A DNA stretch of 64,000 nucleotides from an uncultured Eubacteriales bacterium (GCA_951800645.1 CATOIK010000004.1:62001-126000), one strand, 5' to 3'; shown: positions 1 through 8,075, counted from the first letter of the stretch. The notes: generated from the letters alone by a model not told the origin. Made by a program: numbers and translations.

Positions 1-1454
1 TTGCCTACTTCTTCCTTGTCTCCGGTCAGCATAACCAGGTTTCTTACTCCCTGAGCCTTTAATCCGGCCAGGGCCGACTGCACATCCTGGCGTACCGTAT
101 CTGCAATGACGATAGCGCCCAGATAGCCGCTTTCATCCGCCAGATACAGAGTGGTTCCTGCATTCTTTATATTCTCCTCTACGGTTACATTCCGGCTTGC
201 CATCAGCTTCTGATTGCCGATGTAAAGATCCCGCCAGGTTCCGTCAAACAGCACCTTAGCATGGACGCCGTGACCGGAGATTTCCTCTGTGTCCTGAATC
301 CGGGCCGAATCAATTTCTTTCCCAAATGCCTCTTTCACAGACAGCGCAATGGGATGATTAGAATGATATTCTCCCAAAGCAGCCAGCTCCAGAAGGGCTT
401 GCCGTTCTCCGTGAACCGGAAGCACCTCCGTCACCTGGAATTTTCCGGTAGTCAGGGTTCCAGTCTTGTCAAATACTACTGTTTCAAGCTGCCCCATCGC
501 CTCCAGATAGTTGCTGCCCTTCATTAAAATGCCATACTTGGATGCCGCTCCCAGACCTCCAAAGAAGCTTAAAGGAACAGAGATAACCAGCGCACAGGGG
601 CAGGATACCACCAGAAAGCTGCAGGCCCGGTAGACCCAGGTGCTCCAGGACGCATCCGGTAAAAAGGCCGCAGCCTCTGCAGGAATTATCATGCCAAGCA
701 CAGGCGGCACAATGGCTAAAACCAGAGCCAGAACCACCACAATAGGCGTATAAACTCTTGCAAACCGGGTAATAAAATTCTCTGCCTTCGCCTTTCTGGA
801 GCTGGCATTCTCCACCAGTTCCAGAATCTTTGCCACTGTAGAATCGTCAAACAGCCGGGTGGTTTCCACCTCTAAAACACCGCTTAAATTGATGGAACCG
901 CTGACAATAGAATCCCCTTCTCCTATTTCCACCGGCATGGACTCACCGGTCAAAGCCTTGGTATCCAGACTGGATTTTCCCTTCCGAACGATACCGTCAA
1001 GAGGCACCTTTTCGCCAGGGCGGATTACAATGGTATCGCCCATATTTACCTCATAGGGATCCACCTGCCGCTCTACGCCGTCCTCCAAAAGATTGGCATA
1101 TTCCGGATTTATATCCATCAAATGGGTGATGGACCGGCGGGATTTATTGACTGCGTAGTTGTTGAACAGTTCTCCCACCTGATAAAACAGCATGACTGCA
1201 ACAGCCTCCTCTAAAGAGCCTACAATAATTGCCCCTAAAGTTGCCACCGTCATCAGGAAATTCTCATCAAACACCTGGCCGTTTTTGATGTTGCGGACTG
1301 CCTTTAAAGGAATATCATATCCTGCTGTCAGATAGGCAACCATAAAGGGAATACAGGCCAGACCGCTTCGCTTTTCCAGCGCCATTGCCGTCACAAAAAA
1401 CACTGCGCTGACAATCAGCCGTACCGTCATCCGTTTTTGTTTTTTCGTCATCAT
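1..1454 (-). CDS. Zn/Cd/Pb-type heavy-metal P1B ATPase (partial, C-terminal end outside window)
   Basis: Membrane pump that exports divalent soft metals using ATP. I read this frame from the raw sequence because the ORF is open at the window edge. The start MMTKKQKR lies behind GGGAG. The visible part carries the actuator motif LTGES, the membrane metal site SCPCALVISVP, which is typical of the Zn/Cd (ZntA/CadA) rather than the copper branch, and the phosphorylation motif DKTGTLT with Asp at about residue 329. There is no N-terminal metal-binding domain; a separate HMA gene just upstream supplies one. It is the last gene of an arsR-HMA-ATPase operon. The P and N domains continue beyond base 1. 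The family call is solid; the exact metal is inferred. Confidence 0.9.
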   Translation of the reverse strand, partial: MMTKKQKRMTVRLIVSAVFFVTAMALEKRSGLACIPFMVAYLTAGYDIPLKAVRNIKNGQVFDENFLMTVATLGAIIVGSLEEAVAVMLFYQVGELFNNYAVNKSRRSITHLMDINPEYANLLEDGVERQVDPYEVNMGDTIVIRPGEKVPLDGIVRKGKSSLDTKALTGESMPVEIGEGDSIVSGSINLSGVLEVETTRLFDDSTVAKILELVENASSRKAKAENFITRFARVYTPIVVVLALVLAIVPPVLGMIIPAEAAAFLPDASWSTWVYRACSFLVVSCPCALVISVPLSFFGGLGAASKYGILMKGSNYLEAMGQLETVVFDKTGTLTTGKFQVTEVLPVHGERQALLELAALGEYHSNHPIALSVKEAFGKEIDSARIQDTEEISGHGVHAKVLFDGTWRDLYIGNQKLMASRNVTVEENIKNAGTTLYLADESGYLGAIVIADTVRQDVQSALAGLKAQGVRNLVMLTGDKEEVG

Positions 1455-1479
1455 ATCATCTCACTCCCGGTTCATGGAC

Positions 1480-1704
1480 TTACCGCAAAACCTTAAACTC
1501 TGCCTCCGGCTCTACCTTTTCCGCAATTTTTCTGGCTTCCTCTACCAGCTCATCTGCTCGGCCGTCTTCCACTTCCATAGTCATCCGCTGAGTCATAAAG
1601 CTTAAGGAAACCTCTTTTACACCATCTAATTTTCTTACTCCCTCCTCAATTTTGGCAGCACAGTTTGCACAGCAAAGTCCTTCTAATTTGATAATCTTCT
1701 TCAT
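1480..1704 (-). CDS. Free-standing HMA heavy-metal-associated domain protein
   Basis: 74-residue cytosolic protein consisting of one ferredoxin-like HMA domain. The metal-binding loop GLCCANCAAK lies near residues 9-18, with the double-Cys CCxxC form seen beside Zn/Cd ATPases. It sits between the ArsR-type regulator and the ATPase and very probably replaces the N-terminal metal-binding domain that the ATPase lacks, acting as a detached metal-transfer domain. The start follows an AGAGG ribosome site. Direct delivery to the pump is inferred from position only. Confidence 0.85.
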   Translation of the reverse strand: MKKIIKLEGLCCANCAAKIEEGVRKLDGVKEVSLSFMTQRMTMEVEDGRADELVEEARKIAEKVEPEAEFKVLR

Positions 1705-1732
1705 GGTTTTATCCTCTCCCTTTCTATTATTT

Positions 1733-2119
1733 TTACTCCCCTATGTGTTCCATTCCCTGATTTAAAATGGTCTGAATATGGCCATCTGCCAGGCTGTAAA
1801 ATACGGTTTTCCCTTCCCGCCGGAAGTTTACCAGCCGCATCTGCTTTAAAATCCGAAGCTGATGGGAAATAGCCGACTGTCCCATCTGCAAAAGCGTGGC
1901 AATGTCGCACACGCACATTTCAGACTGACTTAATACATACAGAATCTTGATACGGGTCGAGTCCCCAAACACCTTAAAAAACTCCGACAGATCCAGAAGC
2001 TGCTGCTCATCCGGCATTACCTGCTCTACCTTGCTCACAATCTCATTATGAACATGCATAAACTCACAGGTGCCTTCGTCCACCTCCAGCTCAATCTGCC
2101 GTCTTTGCTCCTCGGTCAT
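1733..2119 (-). CDS. ArsR/SmtB-family metal-responsive repressor (CadC/CzrA-like)
   Basis: 128-residue winged-helix repressor. I chose the start MTEEQRRQ (12 residues inside the ORF-track start) because AGGGAGGAATTCT precedes it, and because the longer start would lie inside the operator. It has the alpha-3 metal site EMCVCD of the CadC type and an alpha-5 pattern DxH...HxxE near the C-terminus (DGH...EHIGE), so it may carry both a Cys-rich and a Zn-type site. The recognition helix is around SAISHQLRILKQM. It is first in the efflux operon and downstream of a 12-2-12 palindrome that overlaps the promoter, which implies autoregulation: metal binding should release the DNA and induce the pump. 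Confidence 0.9.
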   Translation of the reverse strand: MTEEQRRQIELEVDEGTCEFMHVHNEIVSKVEQVMPDEQQLLDLSEFFKVFGDSTRIKILYVLSQSEMCVCDIATLLQMGQSAISHQLRILKQMRLVNFRREGKTVFYSLADGHIQTILNQGMEHIGE

Positions 2120-2134
2120 AGAATTCCTCCCTCC

Positions 2135-2160
2135 AACATATGAACATCTATTCATATGTT
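2135..2160. promoter_or_regulatory. 12-2-12 inverted repeat, ArsR/SmtB-type operator
   Basis: AACATATGAACA, a TC spacer, then TATTCATATGTT: two 12-base arms with one mismatch. This is the classic operator geometry of SmtB/CadC/CzrA repressors. It lies between the -10 box and the start codon of the arsR-like gene, so the bound repressor would block the start of transcription. Confidence 0.85.
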
Positions 2161-2161
2161 T

Positions 2162-2189
2162 ATATTATCATATTCTTGTGAAATGTCAA
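2162..2189 (-). promoter_or_regulatory. Sigma-A-like promoter of the metal efflux operon
   Basis: On the minus strand TTGACA (2184-2189) is followed after 16 bases by TAATAT (2162-2167). The 12-2-12 operator begins a few bases downstream. Confidence 0.75.
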
Positions 2190-2239
2190 CTGATTAAATA
2201 AAATTTTATAAATTTGATAGGAAATTCCTATCAAAAAAC

Positions 2240-2362
2240 AAAGAGTCCGGTTCACCGGACTCTCGCGCCGGAGCGCGTCTGCGTCAGCAGACATTTTCCT
2301 TAAGCGCGAAGTACGCATCCCGCGGAGCGTTTTTGTTTCATAGGGAGAACTTTCCTATGAAA
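2240..2362 (-). repeat. 123-bp interspersed repeat, copy A
   Basis: Nearly identical to copies B, C and D, in the same orientation. Read on the minus strand it holds, in order, a 9-bp stem (TTTCATAGG/CCTATGAAA), a GC-rich middle, GTCTGC-TGAC-GCAGAC, GCGC-TCCG-GCGC, and a 9-bp terminator-like hairpin (GAGTCCGGT-GA-ACCGGACTC) running into a T tract. This copy sits downstream of murQ, directly after the diverged copy A', and before the divergently placed metal-efflux promoter. Confidence 0.9.
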
Positions 2363-2364
2363 TG

Positions 2365-2387
2365 AAAAAGAGTTCGCCGAAGCGAAC
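2365..2387 (-). terminator. Rho-independent terminator of the mur operon
   Basis: Minus-strand GTTCGC-TTCG-GCGAAC stem with a UUCG-type tetraloop followed by CTCTTTTT. It forms the 3' end of the diverged repeat copy A'. Confidence 0.7.
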
Positions 2388-2457
2388 CCTTTTGTCGGAG
2401 CGCAGTTGCGCAAGCAACCATGTTTCTTAAGCGCAGAGTGCTCATCCTGCAGAACTG
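2367..2457 (-). repeat. Diverged copy A' of the 123-bp repeat
   Basis: Aligns with the 3' two thirds of the repeat (minus-strand sense): GGATGAGCACTCTGCGC, then CTTAAGAAACATG, a GTTGC-TTGC-GCAAC stem, CGCTCCGACA, and a GTTCGC-TTCG-GCGAAC terminal hairpin plus T tract. Stem sequences differ from the four close copies but pairing is kept. It starts just after the murQ stop codon and probably acts as the terminator of the mur operon. Confidence 0.7.
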
Positions 2458-2470
2458 TAAATCCCTCACG

Positions 2471-3367
2471 CTACTCCACGCACTTTCTGATAAATCCTTT
2501 CTCTCTGTGAAGCCTTGCATCCGCTTCTTCCCTGGATACTCCCATCAAAATCATAACGATAGCTGTTTTAATAGACATTCCTGCTTCTTTTAAAGCTGCA
2601 ACTGCCACCGCTTCTGAACACTCCGTACTATCCATGATAATGCGTTTTGCCCGATCCTCAAGTTTACGATTCGTCGCTTTCATGTCAACCATATAATTCC
2701 CATAAACCTTCCCGATGTGTATCATAGAAACGGTTGAAATCATATTGAGAATCAACTTCTGACAAGTACCCGCTTTTAAGCGAGTAGAACCAGTCAAAAC
2801 CTCAGGCCCCGCATCCACTTCTATCGCTACATCTGCATAAGCGGATAGAACAGCCTGTTTATTGCAGGAAAGGCTCACGCAAACAGCCCCCACCTCTTTT
2901 GCATATTTCAAGGCGCCAATACAGTAGGGCGTCCTACCGGATGCTGCAATCGCAATCACAACATCCTTTTCGTTCGTACCTACCTCTTTTAAATCACTTC
3001 TGGCCAATTCCTCGGAATCTTCTGCCCCCTCTTTTGCCTGTACAAATGCCGAACTTCCGCCTGCCATAACAGCAATCACTTCATTTGTTGTAGAAAAAGT
3101 AGGCGTACACTCTACCGCGTCCATAACCCCCATGCGTCCACTGGTTCCGGCACCTGCATAAATCAGCCTGCCGCCAATTTCCAAGGCATGCACAACATAT
3201 TTAACAACCGCTTCTATCTCAGGAATCGCTTCCCGGACAGATCCAATGACATTTGCATCCTCCTGATTCATTAAAATGAGTAATTCACGGATACTCATTT
3301 TATCCATATCTGCTGATCTTGGATTGCGCATCTCTGTGTTCAGATGCGCTAACTGTTCCTCACACAT
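2471..3367 (-). CDS. murQ: N-acetylmuramic acid 6-phosphate etherase
   Basis: Cytosolic etherase that cleaves the lactyl ether of MurNAc-6-phosphate, giving GlcNAc-6-phosphate and D-lactate, in recovery of peptidoglycan sugars. 298 residues, the usual family length. The SIS-fold sugar-phosphate motif AGAGTSGRMGVMD is followed by ECTPTFS with the catalytic Glu, and TRLKAGTCQK lies later. I start it at MCEEQLAH because GGGTGGAG lies 5 bases upstream; the ORF-track start 33 bases earlier has no such site and overlaps murR. It is the last gene of the mur operon, after murP and murR. Confidence 0.95.
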   Translation of the reverse strand: MCEEQLAHLNTEMRNPRSADMDKMSIRELLILMNQEDANVIGSVREAIPEIEAVVKYVVHALEIGGRLIYAGAGTSGRMGVMDAVECTPTFSTTNEVIAVMAGGSSAFVQAKEGAEDSEELARSDLKEVGTNEKDVVIAIAASGRTPYCIGALKYAKEVGAVCVSLSCNKQAVLSAYADVAIEVDAGPEVLTGSTRLKAGTCQKLILNMISTVSMIHIGKVYGNYMVDMKATNRKLEDRAKRIIMDSTECSEAVAVAALKEAGMSIKTAIVMILMGVSREEADARLHREKGFIRKCVE

Positions 3368-3386
3368 TTTTGCTCCACCCTTTCGT

Positions 3387-4238
3387 TTATTTGTCTTCAT
3401 TATGATCGCCTTTAGGCATATAAGTCTTCTTGACCTGAATGGTTGTCTCTTCGTAGTGCTGATTCAGATACATGGTATAAAGAATATCCACAACATTTAA
3501 CTGCGATATACGGGAAGACATCGCGCCACTTCGGATCAAGAACTCCGAGGCAGCCACATAGAGATTATAGTCTGCAAGCCTCGCCAGCTGTGAATCTGCA
3601 AATCTGGTAATTGCAATGAGTGTTGCTCCTTTAGCCTTTATCGTCTTTGCACATGTAATCATTTCTTCTGTAAGGCCGGAATAGCTGATAATAATACCGA
3701 GGTCGTCTTTGCTCAAATTTTTTGCATATAATAGCTGCAGATGCCAATCCTCTCCCAAATAGCAGCACTTGTTAATACGCAGAAATTTCATATACGCATC
3801 TCTGGCTACCAGATAAGAAGACCCCATGCCAAAAAGGGCAATACACTTACTTTTATCCAATAATTCTACACATTGCTGTAAAACCTGCTCATCCAGAAGC
3901 TTTCTGGTTTTTTCCAATGAGACAATATTTTTATATGTTACTTTCGTAATAATTTCTTCTAAAGTATCTGTCTTTTGTATATCTTCTTCCAGTTCGGTTT
4001 CCTTTCTAACTGCCAACTCAGCTGTCAAGGATTTTTGAAACTCGCGATACCCCGAAAAGTCCATTTTCTTACAAAGACGAATAACCGTAGCAGGTGAAGA
4101 AAATGAGGCTGCTGCCAGTTGATGAATATTACAGGCAACAGCCTCCTCTGGCTGTTCCAAGACAAAACGAACCACCAGTCGCTCTGCGTTACTTGCCTTT
4201 GCTTCGTATTCTTGAAAGCGAACAAGCACACTTTTCAT
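3387..4238 (-). CDS. murR: RpiR-family transcriptional regulator, MurR-like
   Basis: 283-residue regulator with an N-terminal HTH_6 helix-turn-helix (about residues 1-77, SPATVIRLCKKMDFSGYREF) and a C-terminal SIS sugar-phosphate-binding domain (about 120-260, GMGSSYLVARDAYMKF). In characterised systems MurR senses MurNAc-6-phosphate. Here it lies between murP (6 bases upstream) and murQ, so it is probably the local regulator. A candidate operator of the RpiR half-site type, ATGAAA-N5-TTTCAT, lies upstream of the operon promoter. Confidence 0.85.
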   Translation of the reverse strand: MKSVLVRFQEYEAKASNAERLVVRFVLEQPEEAVACNIHQLAAASFSSPATVIRLCKKMDFSGYREFQKSLTAELAVRKETELEEDIQKTDTLEEIITKVTYKNIVSLEKTRKLLDEQVLQQCVELLDKSKCIALFGMGSSYLVARDAYMKFLRINKCCYLGEDWHLQLLYAKNLSKDDLGIIISYSGLTEEMITCAKTIKAKGATLIAITRFADSQLARLADYNLYVAASEFLIRSGAMSSRISQLNVVDILYTMYLNQHYEETTIQVKKTYMPKGDHNEDK

Positions 4239-4244
4239 AAAATA

Positions 4245-5576
4245 CTATTCCTCCGGATCTGTAAACCCAAGCAGCATCGCAAAGAAAAATCCCGCTGCAT
4301 AGGAAATTGCCACACCAATGAGATATTTAATCGGACTTGTTGTAATCAAAGACAGCTGAAGTCCAGACAACTCCGGAATCTTAGCTGCAACCTTCATAAT
4401 TGCCATTGCACTGCCGCCAACGGCGCCGCCCAGGCAGGATGCTAAAAACGGTTTTCCAAGAGGAATGGTAACCCCCCACATCAATGGCTCGCCAATACCA
4501 AGCATACCAACAGGAAGGGCATTTTTGCAGACTTTTTTCAGCCGTTTATTTTTTGTCTTCAGATATATATAGAAAGCAGCTCCTACCTGTCCGGCACCTG
4601 CCATACAGGTAACCGGAAGCAGATAGGTCACACCAAAATCTGCAATCAGCTGGGCATTAACGGCAATCAGTCCGTGATGCATACCTGTCATAACAAGCGG
4701 TAAATAAACCAGCGTTGCCAATCCTGCAAGTGCAGGTACATTGTAGATAATATAATGCACGAAACCGCCAACAGCGTCAGATATAAATCCTGCCAGAGGC
4801 TGAAATACAATAAGTCCTGCAAAAGTCATTACGAAAATAGTAATCAGCGGAGTCAAAAAAGTGTCCAATATCTCTGGAATTACCTTACGAATTGCTCTCT
4901 CCAATTTCGCGCCCAGCGCCGCAACGATCAAAACAGAGATAACGCCGCCGCGCCCTGCAGCACACTCAATTCCCAGCACATGTATTCCGGTGATAGCTCC
5001 AGCATTCAAGATAGAAGCTAAAATTGCGCCCAGAATCGGAGAACCGCCAAATTCTCTTGCTGTATTATAGCCCACAATAATCGGCAGAATTGTAAATACA
5101 GAATATGCGATCGCTGATAAAATCTTACCAAAGTCTGTCTCTTGCAAACCCGGAAAAAATACATATCCCGCCTCATAAATAGCTACCATCAGACCACAGG
5201 CGATAAATGCAGGAATAATTGGTACAAACACATGTGCAACCTGCTTTAACCCCCGTTTAAATGGAGTATTGTTCTTCTCCTTATTGGCCTGCTTCAAAAG
5301 CTCTGCTTCTTCTACCTCTTCACTCTTAATACCAGTCATATCAGAGATCGTGTTTGCAATTCTTGCTGATTTTCCAGGGCCTACAACCAGCTGAACACTG
5401 TTACCCTCTACCACAACCCCCATTACCTCGTCCAATTTTCCAAGGGCTTCCTGATTACACTTTTTCACATCTGCCACCGTCATTCTAACGCGGGTATAGC
5501 AATTCTGGATCGATTTCAGATTTTCTTTTCCGCCAATAAATCCAACAATTTCCGGAGCTATATTTTGGTTACTCAT
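4245..5576 (-). CDS. murP: PTS sugar transporter EIIBC, N-acetylmuramic acid-specific (MurP-like)
   Basis: 443-residue membrane permease of the glucose/sucrose PTS superfamily. It imports and phosphorylates its sugar. The N-terminal EIIB domain (about residues 1-85) has the phospho-Cys motif NCYTRVR at about residue 26. The rest is EIIC with about ten hydrophobic segments. No EIIA domain is fused, so a shared EIIA-Glc must donate phosphate. Specificity for MurNAc is inferred from co-transcription with murR and murQ. A good AGGAGG ribosome site precedes MSNQNIAPE. Confidence 0.88.
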   Translation of the reverse strand: MSNQNIAPEIVGFIGGKENLKSIQNCYTRVRMTVADVKKCNQEALGKLDEVMGVVVEGNSVQLVVGPGKSARIANTISDMTGIKSEEVEEAELLKQANKEKNNTPFKRGLKQVAHVFVPIIPAFIACGLMVAIYEAGYVFFPGLQETDFGKILSAIAYSVFTILPIIVGYNTAREFGGSPILGAILASILNAGAITGIHVLGIECAAGRGGVISVLIVAALGAKLERAIRKVIPEILDTFLTPLITIFVMTFAGLIVFQPLAGFISDAVGGFVHYIIYNVPALAGLATLVYLPLVMTGMHHGLIAVNAQLIADFGVTYLLPVTCMAGAGQVGAAFYIYLKTKNKRLKKVCKNALPVGMLGIGEPLMWGVTIPLGKPFLASCLGGAVGGSAMAIMKVAAKIPELSGLQLSLITTSPIKYLIGVAISYAAGFFFAMLLGFTDPEE

Positions 5577-5597
5577 ATTGCTTACCTCCTACATTCT

Positions 5598-6536
5598 CTA
5601 AATTTGCTTCTCGTACCGTGTAAAAGTACGGAATACTTCCAACCCATGGCGTTCATAATATCTTCGCCCCGGATCATCCGTGGTTACAAAATACATTCTG
5701 TAAATCCCTTTCTTGCACATCTCTGCACATTGAACTTCCAGAAGAATTCCACCGATTCCTGCATTTCTTTCCTTTTTTCCAATTCCAATCGGGCCGAACC
5801 GCATGGGATTGCCGTCAATAGCACGCATACAGAATCCACAAATGTTTCCTTCTCTGTTCAATACCAGTTGAATGACATCCTCTGCAGTTTCATTTTGCAT
5901 AGCAATTAACGCATTTCTTTTCCAGCCTCCGCCAAATTCTCTCCGAAGAAACTCCAGCAATTCCAGCGTATACGAATAGTTGAAGGCAATAAAACGATAC
6001 CCCTTTTCTTCTGCCTCCCTCTTTTTCTGCTGCGTTTCTTCTGAAAGTCTGTATCCATGAAGATTTTTTCCCATAGAATAGTGTTGGTCCTGCGCCAGAT
6101 AACCATGCTTTTTAAAGAACTCAACTGCCTGCAGATAGTTCACAGAATCCACACCTGGAAAGAAATAATTTGGAGAATATGCTCCCAGTGTAAGACTCTT
6201 ACAACCTCGCCTCTGAAGTTCTGCCTCACAGATGTTTAAAAGTTTCCCTCCTATTCCTTGACGCCAGTATGCCGGATCTACGAACAACACATTGATCCAT
6301 CCGCGCTCTGGCTCTAATCCCCGCTCCAGGTAAGGGAATTTACGCTTTGTTCCATAGATAAAGCCTAAAATCCGGTCATTTTCCTCGGCAACCCAGCTTA
6401 ATTCCACATCAAAATTTTCATCTAGGATTGCCTGTCTTCGGAACCTTCTCACATCAATCGTATCAACCACACAAGAACGGTTCCACAATTCTACAACCTT
6501 TTCTTCGTCTTCCTGCATGTAGTGTCGAATTTCCAT
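5598..6536 (-). CDS. Tandem GNAT-family N-acetyltransferase
   Basis: 312-residue protein with two GNAT folds. The first covers about residues 1-155 (acetyl-CoA loop near WRQGIGGKLL) and the second about 180-312 (loop near NAGIGGILL). I start it at MEIRHYMQ because AGGAGGGG lies 5 bases upstream, instead of the GTG two codons earlier. It is the first gene behind the mur operon promoter and 21 bases from murP. The substrate is unknown; acetylation of an amino sugar or small peptide from wall turnover would suit the context, but that is inference. Confidence 0.8.
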   Translation of the reverse strand: MEIRHYMQEDEEKVVELWNRSCVVDTIDVRRFRRQAILDENFDVELSWVAEENDRILGFIYGTKRKFPYLERGLEPERGWINVLFVDPAYWRQGIGGKLLNICEAELQRRGCKSLTLGAYSPNYFFPGVDSVNYLQAVEFFKKHGYLAQDQHYSMGKNLHGYRLSEETQQKKREAEEKGYRFIAFNYSYTLELLEFLRREFGGGWKRNALIAMQNETAEDVIQLVLNREGNICGFCMRAIDGNPMRFGPIGIGKKERNAGIGGILLEVQCAEMCKKGIYRMYFVTTDDPGRRYYERHGLEVFRTFTRYEKQI

Positions 6537-6582
6537 GCACACCCCTCCTTCTCATCTTTTTTGCCGGCTTGATGATAATTTC

Positions 6583-6610
6583 ATTATAGGGCGCGAAATG
6601 TTTTTGTCAA
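6583..6610 (-). promoter_or_regulatory. Promoter of the GNAT-murP-murR-murQ operon
   Basis: Minus-strand TTGACA (6605-6610), a 16-base spacer and TATAAT (6583-6588): both hexamers match consensus. The leader to the first start codon is short. Confidence 0.85.
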
Positions 6611-6625
6611 TATTTTATGTATTAT

Positions 6626-6642
6626 ATGAAATATTTTTTCAT
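6626..6642. promoter_or_regulatory. Candidate MurR (RpiR-type) operator
   Basis: ATGAAA-TATTT-TTTCAT, a perfect 6-5-6 inverted repeat about 16 bases upstream of the -35 box. It is similar to RpiR-family operators built on TGAAA/TTTCA half sites. The position upstream of -35 leaves activation or looping open. It could also be chance in AT-rich DNA. Confidence 0.4.
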
Positions 6643-6952
6643 TCTTTGGATATTTTATGCATATATGCAACTATATTCTGACTATTTTTCAATATTGGTG
6701 ATTTTTATGATTTTATCTCCATGCGTTACCGTTACAGTCAATGCTATCGGCCGGGCTATAAATGTAAGGAAAAGCAAAGCTTAACAACATAACCTCCACT
6801 GTAAAAATTGTACATCCTTCATCAAGTCACAAAAGAAATCGGGTCAAGAAGAACTCCTGCCGCTTTTCCCAAAAGAAATCCGCAAAACAAGCCGATTCTC
6901 AGCTGGCATAAAAACATATACGGAACGGAAATAGGACCCAATTTCCTAGAAT
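6643..6952. other. Gene-poor spacer upstream of the mur operon, possible gene relic
   Basis: About 310 bases without a convincing gene. The first half is AT-rich. On the minus strand 6822-6940 stays open and reads like a membrane-protein tail (VPYMFLCQLRIGLFCGFLLG), fused in the ORF track to repeat-derived sequence. It has no start or ribosome site of its own, so it may be a decayed gene end. Confidence 0.3.
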
Positions 6953-7075
6953 AAAGAGTCCGGTTCACCGGACTCTCGCGCCGGAGCGCGTCTGCGTCAG
7001 CAGACATTTTCCTTAAGCGCGAAGTACGCATCCCGCGGAACATTTTTGTTTCATAGGGCGAACTTTCCTATGAAA
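6953..7075 (-). repeat. 123-bp interspersed repeat, copy B
   Basis: Same length and orientation as copies A, C and D, with a few substitutions (CGCGGAACATTT instead of CGCGGAGCGTTT). In minus-strand sense its 5' end overlaps the poly-T tail of the rpsI terminator. Confidence 0.9.
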
Positions 7076-7106
7076 AAAACTCCCCAGAACTAAAGTCCTG
7101 GGGAGT
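7073..7106 (-). terminator. Rho-independent terminator of rplM-rpsI
   Basis: Minus-strand ACTCCCCAG/CTGGGGAGT 9-bp stem followed by TTTTTTT, 35 bases after the rpsI stop. The T tract merges directly into repeat copy B. Confidence 0.9.
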
Positions 7107-7140
7107 TGTAAACTGTATTGAATTGTCCTGAGACAAGAGA

Positions 7141-7530
7141 TTATCTCTTTGAGAACTGAGGTGCTCTACGGGCTGCCTTGAGACCGTATTTCTTTCTCTC
7201 TTTCATTCTCGGATCTCTGGTCAGGTAGCCAGCCTTCTTCAGAACCGGTCTGTAGTCAGCGTCTGCCTGTAAGAGCGCTCTGGAGATGCCGTGACGGATT
7301 GCACCAGCCTGTCCGCTGAAGCCGCCGCCGCGAACATTTACCATAACATCGAACTTGTCGGTGGTCTCAGTAGCAACCAGCGGCTGACGAACAACCAGCT
7401 TTAAGGTTTCCAGACCCAGATACTCGTCAATGTCTCTTTTATTGATGGTGATTTTACCGGTACCGGGTACCAGGTATACTCTTGCGATAGATTTTTTTCT
7501 TCTGCCTGTTCCGTAATATTTATTTGCCAT
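7141..7530 (-). CDS. rpsI: 30S ribosomal protein S9 (uS9)
   Basis: 129 residues, the usual length. It opens with [14 protein letters not shown] and ends with the basic tail RRAPQFSKR that reaches the ribosomal P site. Second gene of the rplM-rpsI operon, 27 bases after rplM, and followed by a strong terminator. A strong AAAGGAGG site precedes the start. Confidence 0.98.
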   Translation of the reverse strand: MANKYYGTGRRKKSIARVYLVPGTGKITINKRDIDEYLGLETLKLVVRQPLVATETTDKFDVMVNVRGGGFSGQAGAIRHGISRALLQADADYRPVLKKAGYLTRDPRMKERKKYGLKAARRAPQFSKR

Positions 7531-7557
7531 GATAACTTCCTCCTTTCAGACCTTTCA

Positions 7558-7992
7558 TTAAAATTTGATTTCCAGAGCTTCCGGCTTCTGAGCTGCGTGC
7601 TCATGCTCTGGACCTGCATATACATGCAGCTTGGTCATCATGCTTCTGCCTAAAGGTCCTTTGGGAAGCATACCCTTAACAGCCAGCTCAACTACGCGCT
7701 CCGGCTTCTTAGCCAGCATCTCGCGCAGGGTGGTCTCTTTCATACCGCCAACATATTCAGAATGGCTGTAGTAGATCTTCTGATCCAGCTTCTTGCCGCT
7801 TACTTTTATTTTCTCTGCGTTTACGATGATCACATAATCACCGCAATCCATGTGAGGGGTGAAAATCGGTTTGTTCTTACCTCTTAAAACTTTTGCTACT
7901 TCTGAAGCCAATCGTCCTAATGTATATCCGGTAGCATCAACTACATACCATTTTCTTTCAATCGTCGCTGGACTAGCCATAAAACTCTTCAT
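7558..7992 (-). CDS. rplM: 50S ribosomal protein L13 (uL13)
   Basis: 144 residues, full length. It has the typical opening [18 protein letters not shown] and the motif [12 protein letters not shown]13 is an early large-subunit assembly protein that binds 23S rRNA. First gene of its operon, with its own promoter and a structured leader that may mediate feedback control. Confidence 0.98.
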   Translation of the reverse strand: MKSFMASPATIERKWYVVDATGYTLGRLASEVAKVLRGKNKPIFTPHMDCGDYVIIVNAEKIKVSGKKLDQKIYYSHSEYVGGMKETTLREMLAKKPERVVELAVKGMLPKGPLGRSMMTKLHVYAGPEHEHAAQKPEALEIKF

Positions 7993-8039
7993 TGGTCAAC
8001 CTCCTGTTTCATTCCATGATCCATAATCAACTTTATAGT

Positions 8040-8075
8040 AAAATGCCTACTCCGGGGCTTTGGCTTAAGCATTTT
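8040..8075 (-). promoter_or_regulatory. Candidate L13-type leader hairpin upstream of rplM
   Basis: Minus-strand AAAATGC...GCATTTT closes a 22-base internal segment rich in GCC/GGC between the promoter and the rplM start. Autoregulatory L13 leader RNAs are known upstream of rplM in low-GC Gram-positives. Position and size fit, but I could not run the covariance model. Confidence 0.5.

Noticed and set aside
261-1056. Plus-strand ORFs of 88 and 65 codons
   Set aside because: They are antisense shadows of the P-type ATPase frame, which has clear motifs across the same bases.
2338-2520. Short ORFs inside the repeats (MRTSRLRKMSADADALRRES and similar, also at 6822-7043 and 21633-21818)
   Set aside because: They recur because the DNA repeats; no ribosome site precedes them, they run into unrelated flanking sequence, and the nucleotide changes preserve stems rather than codons.
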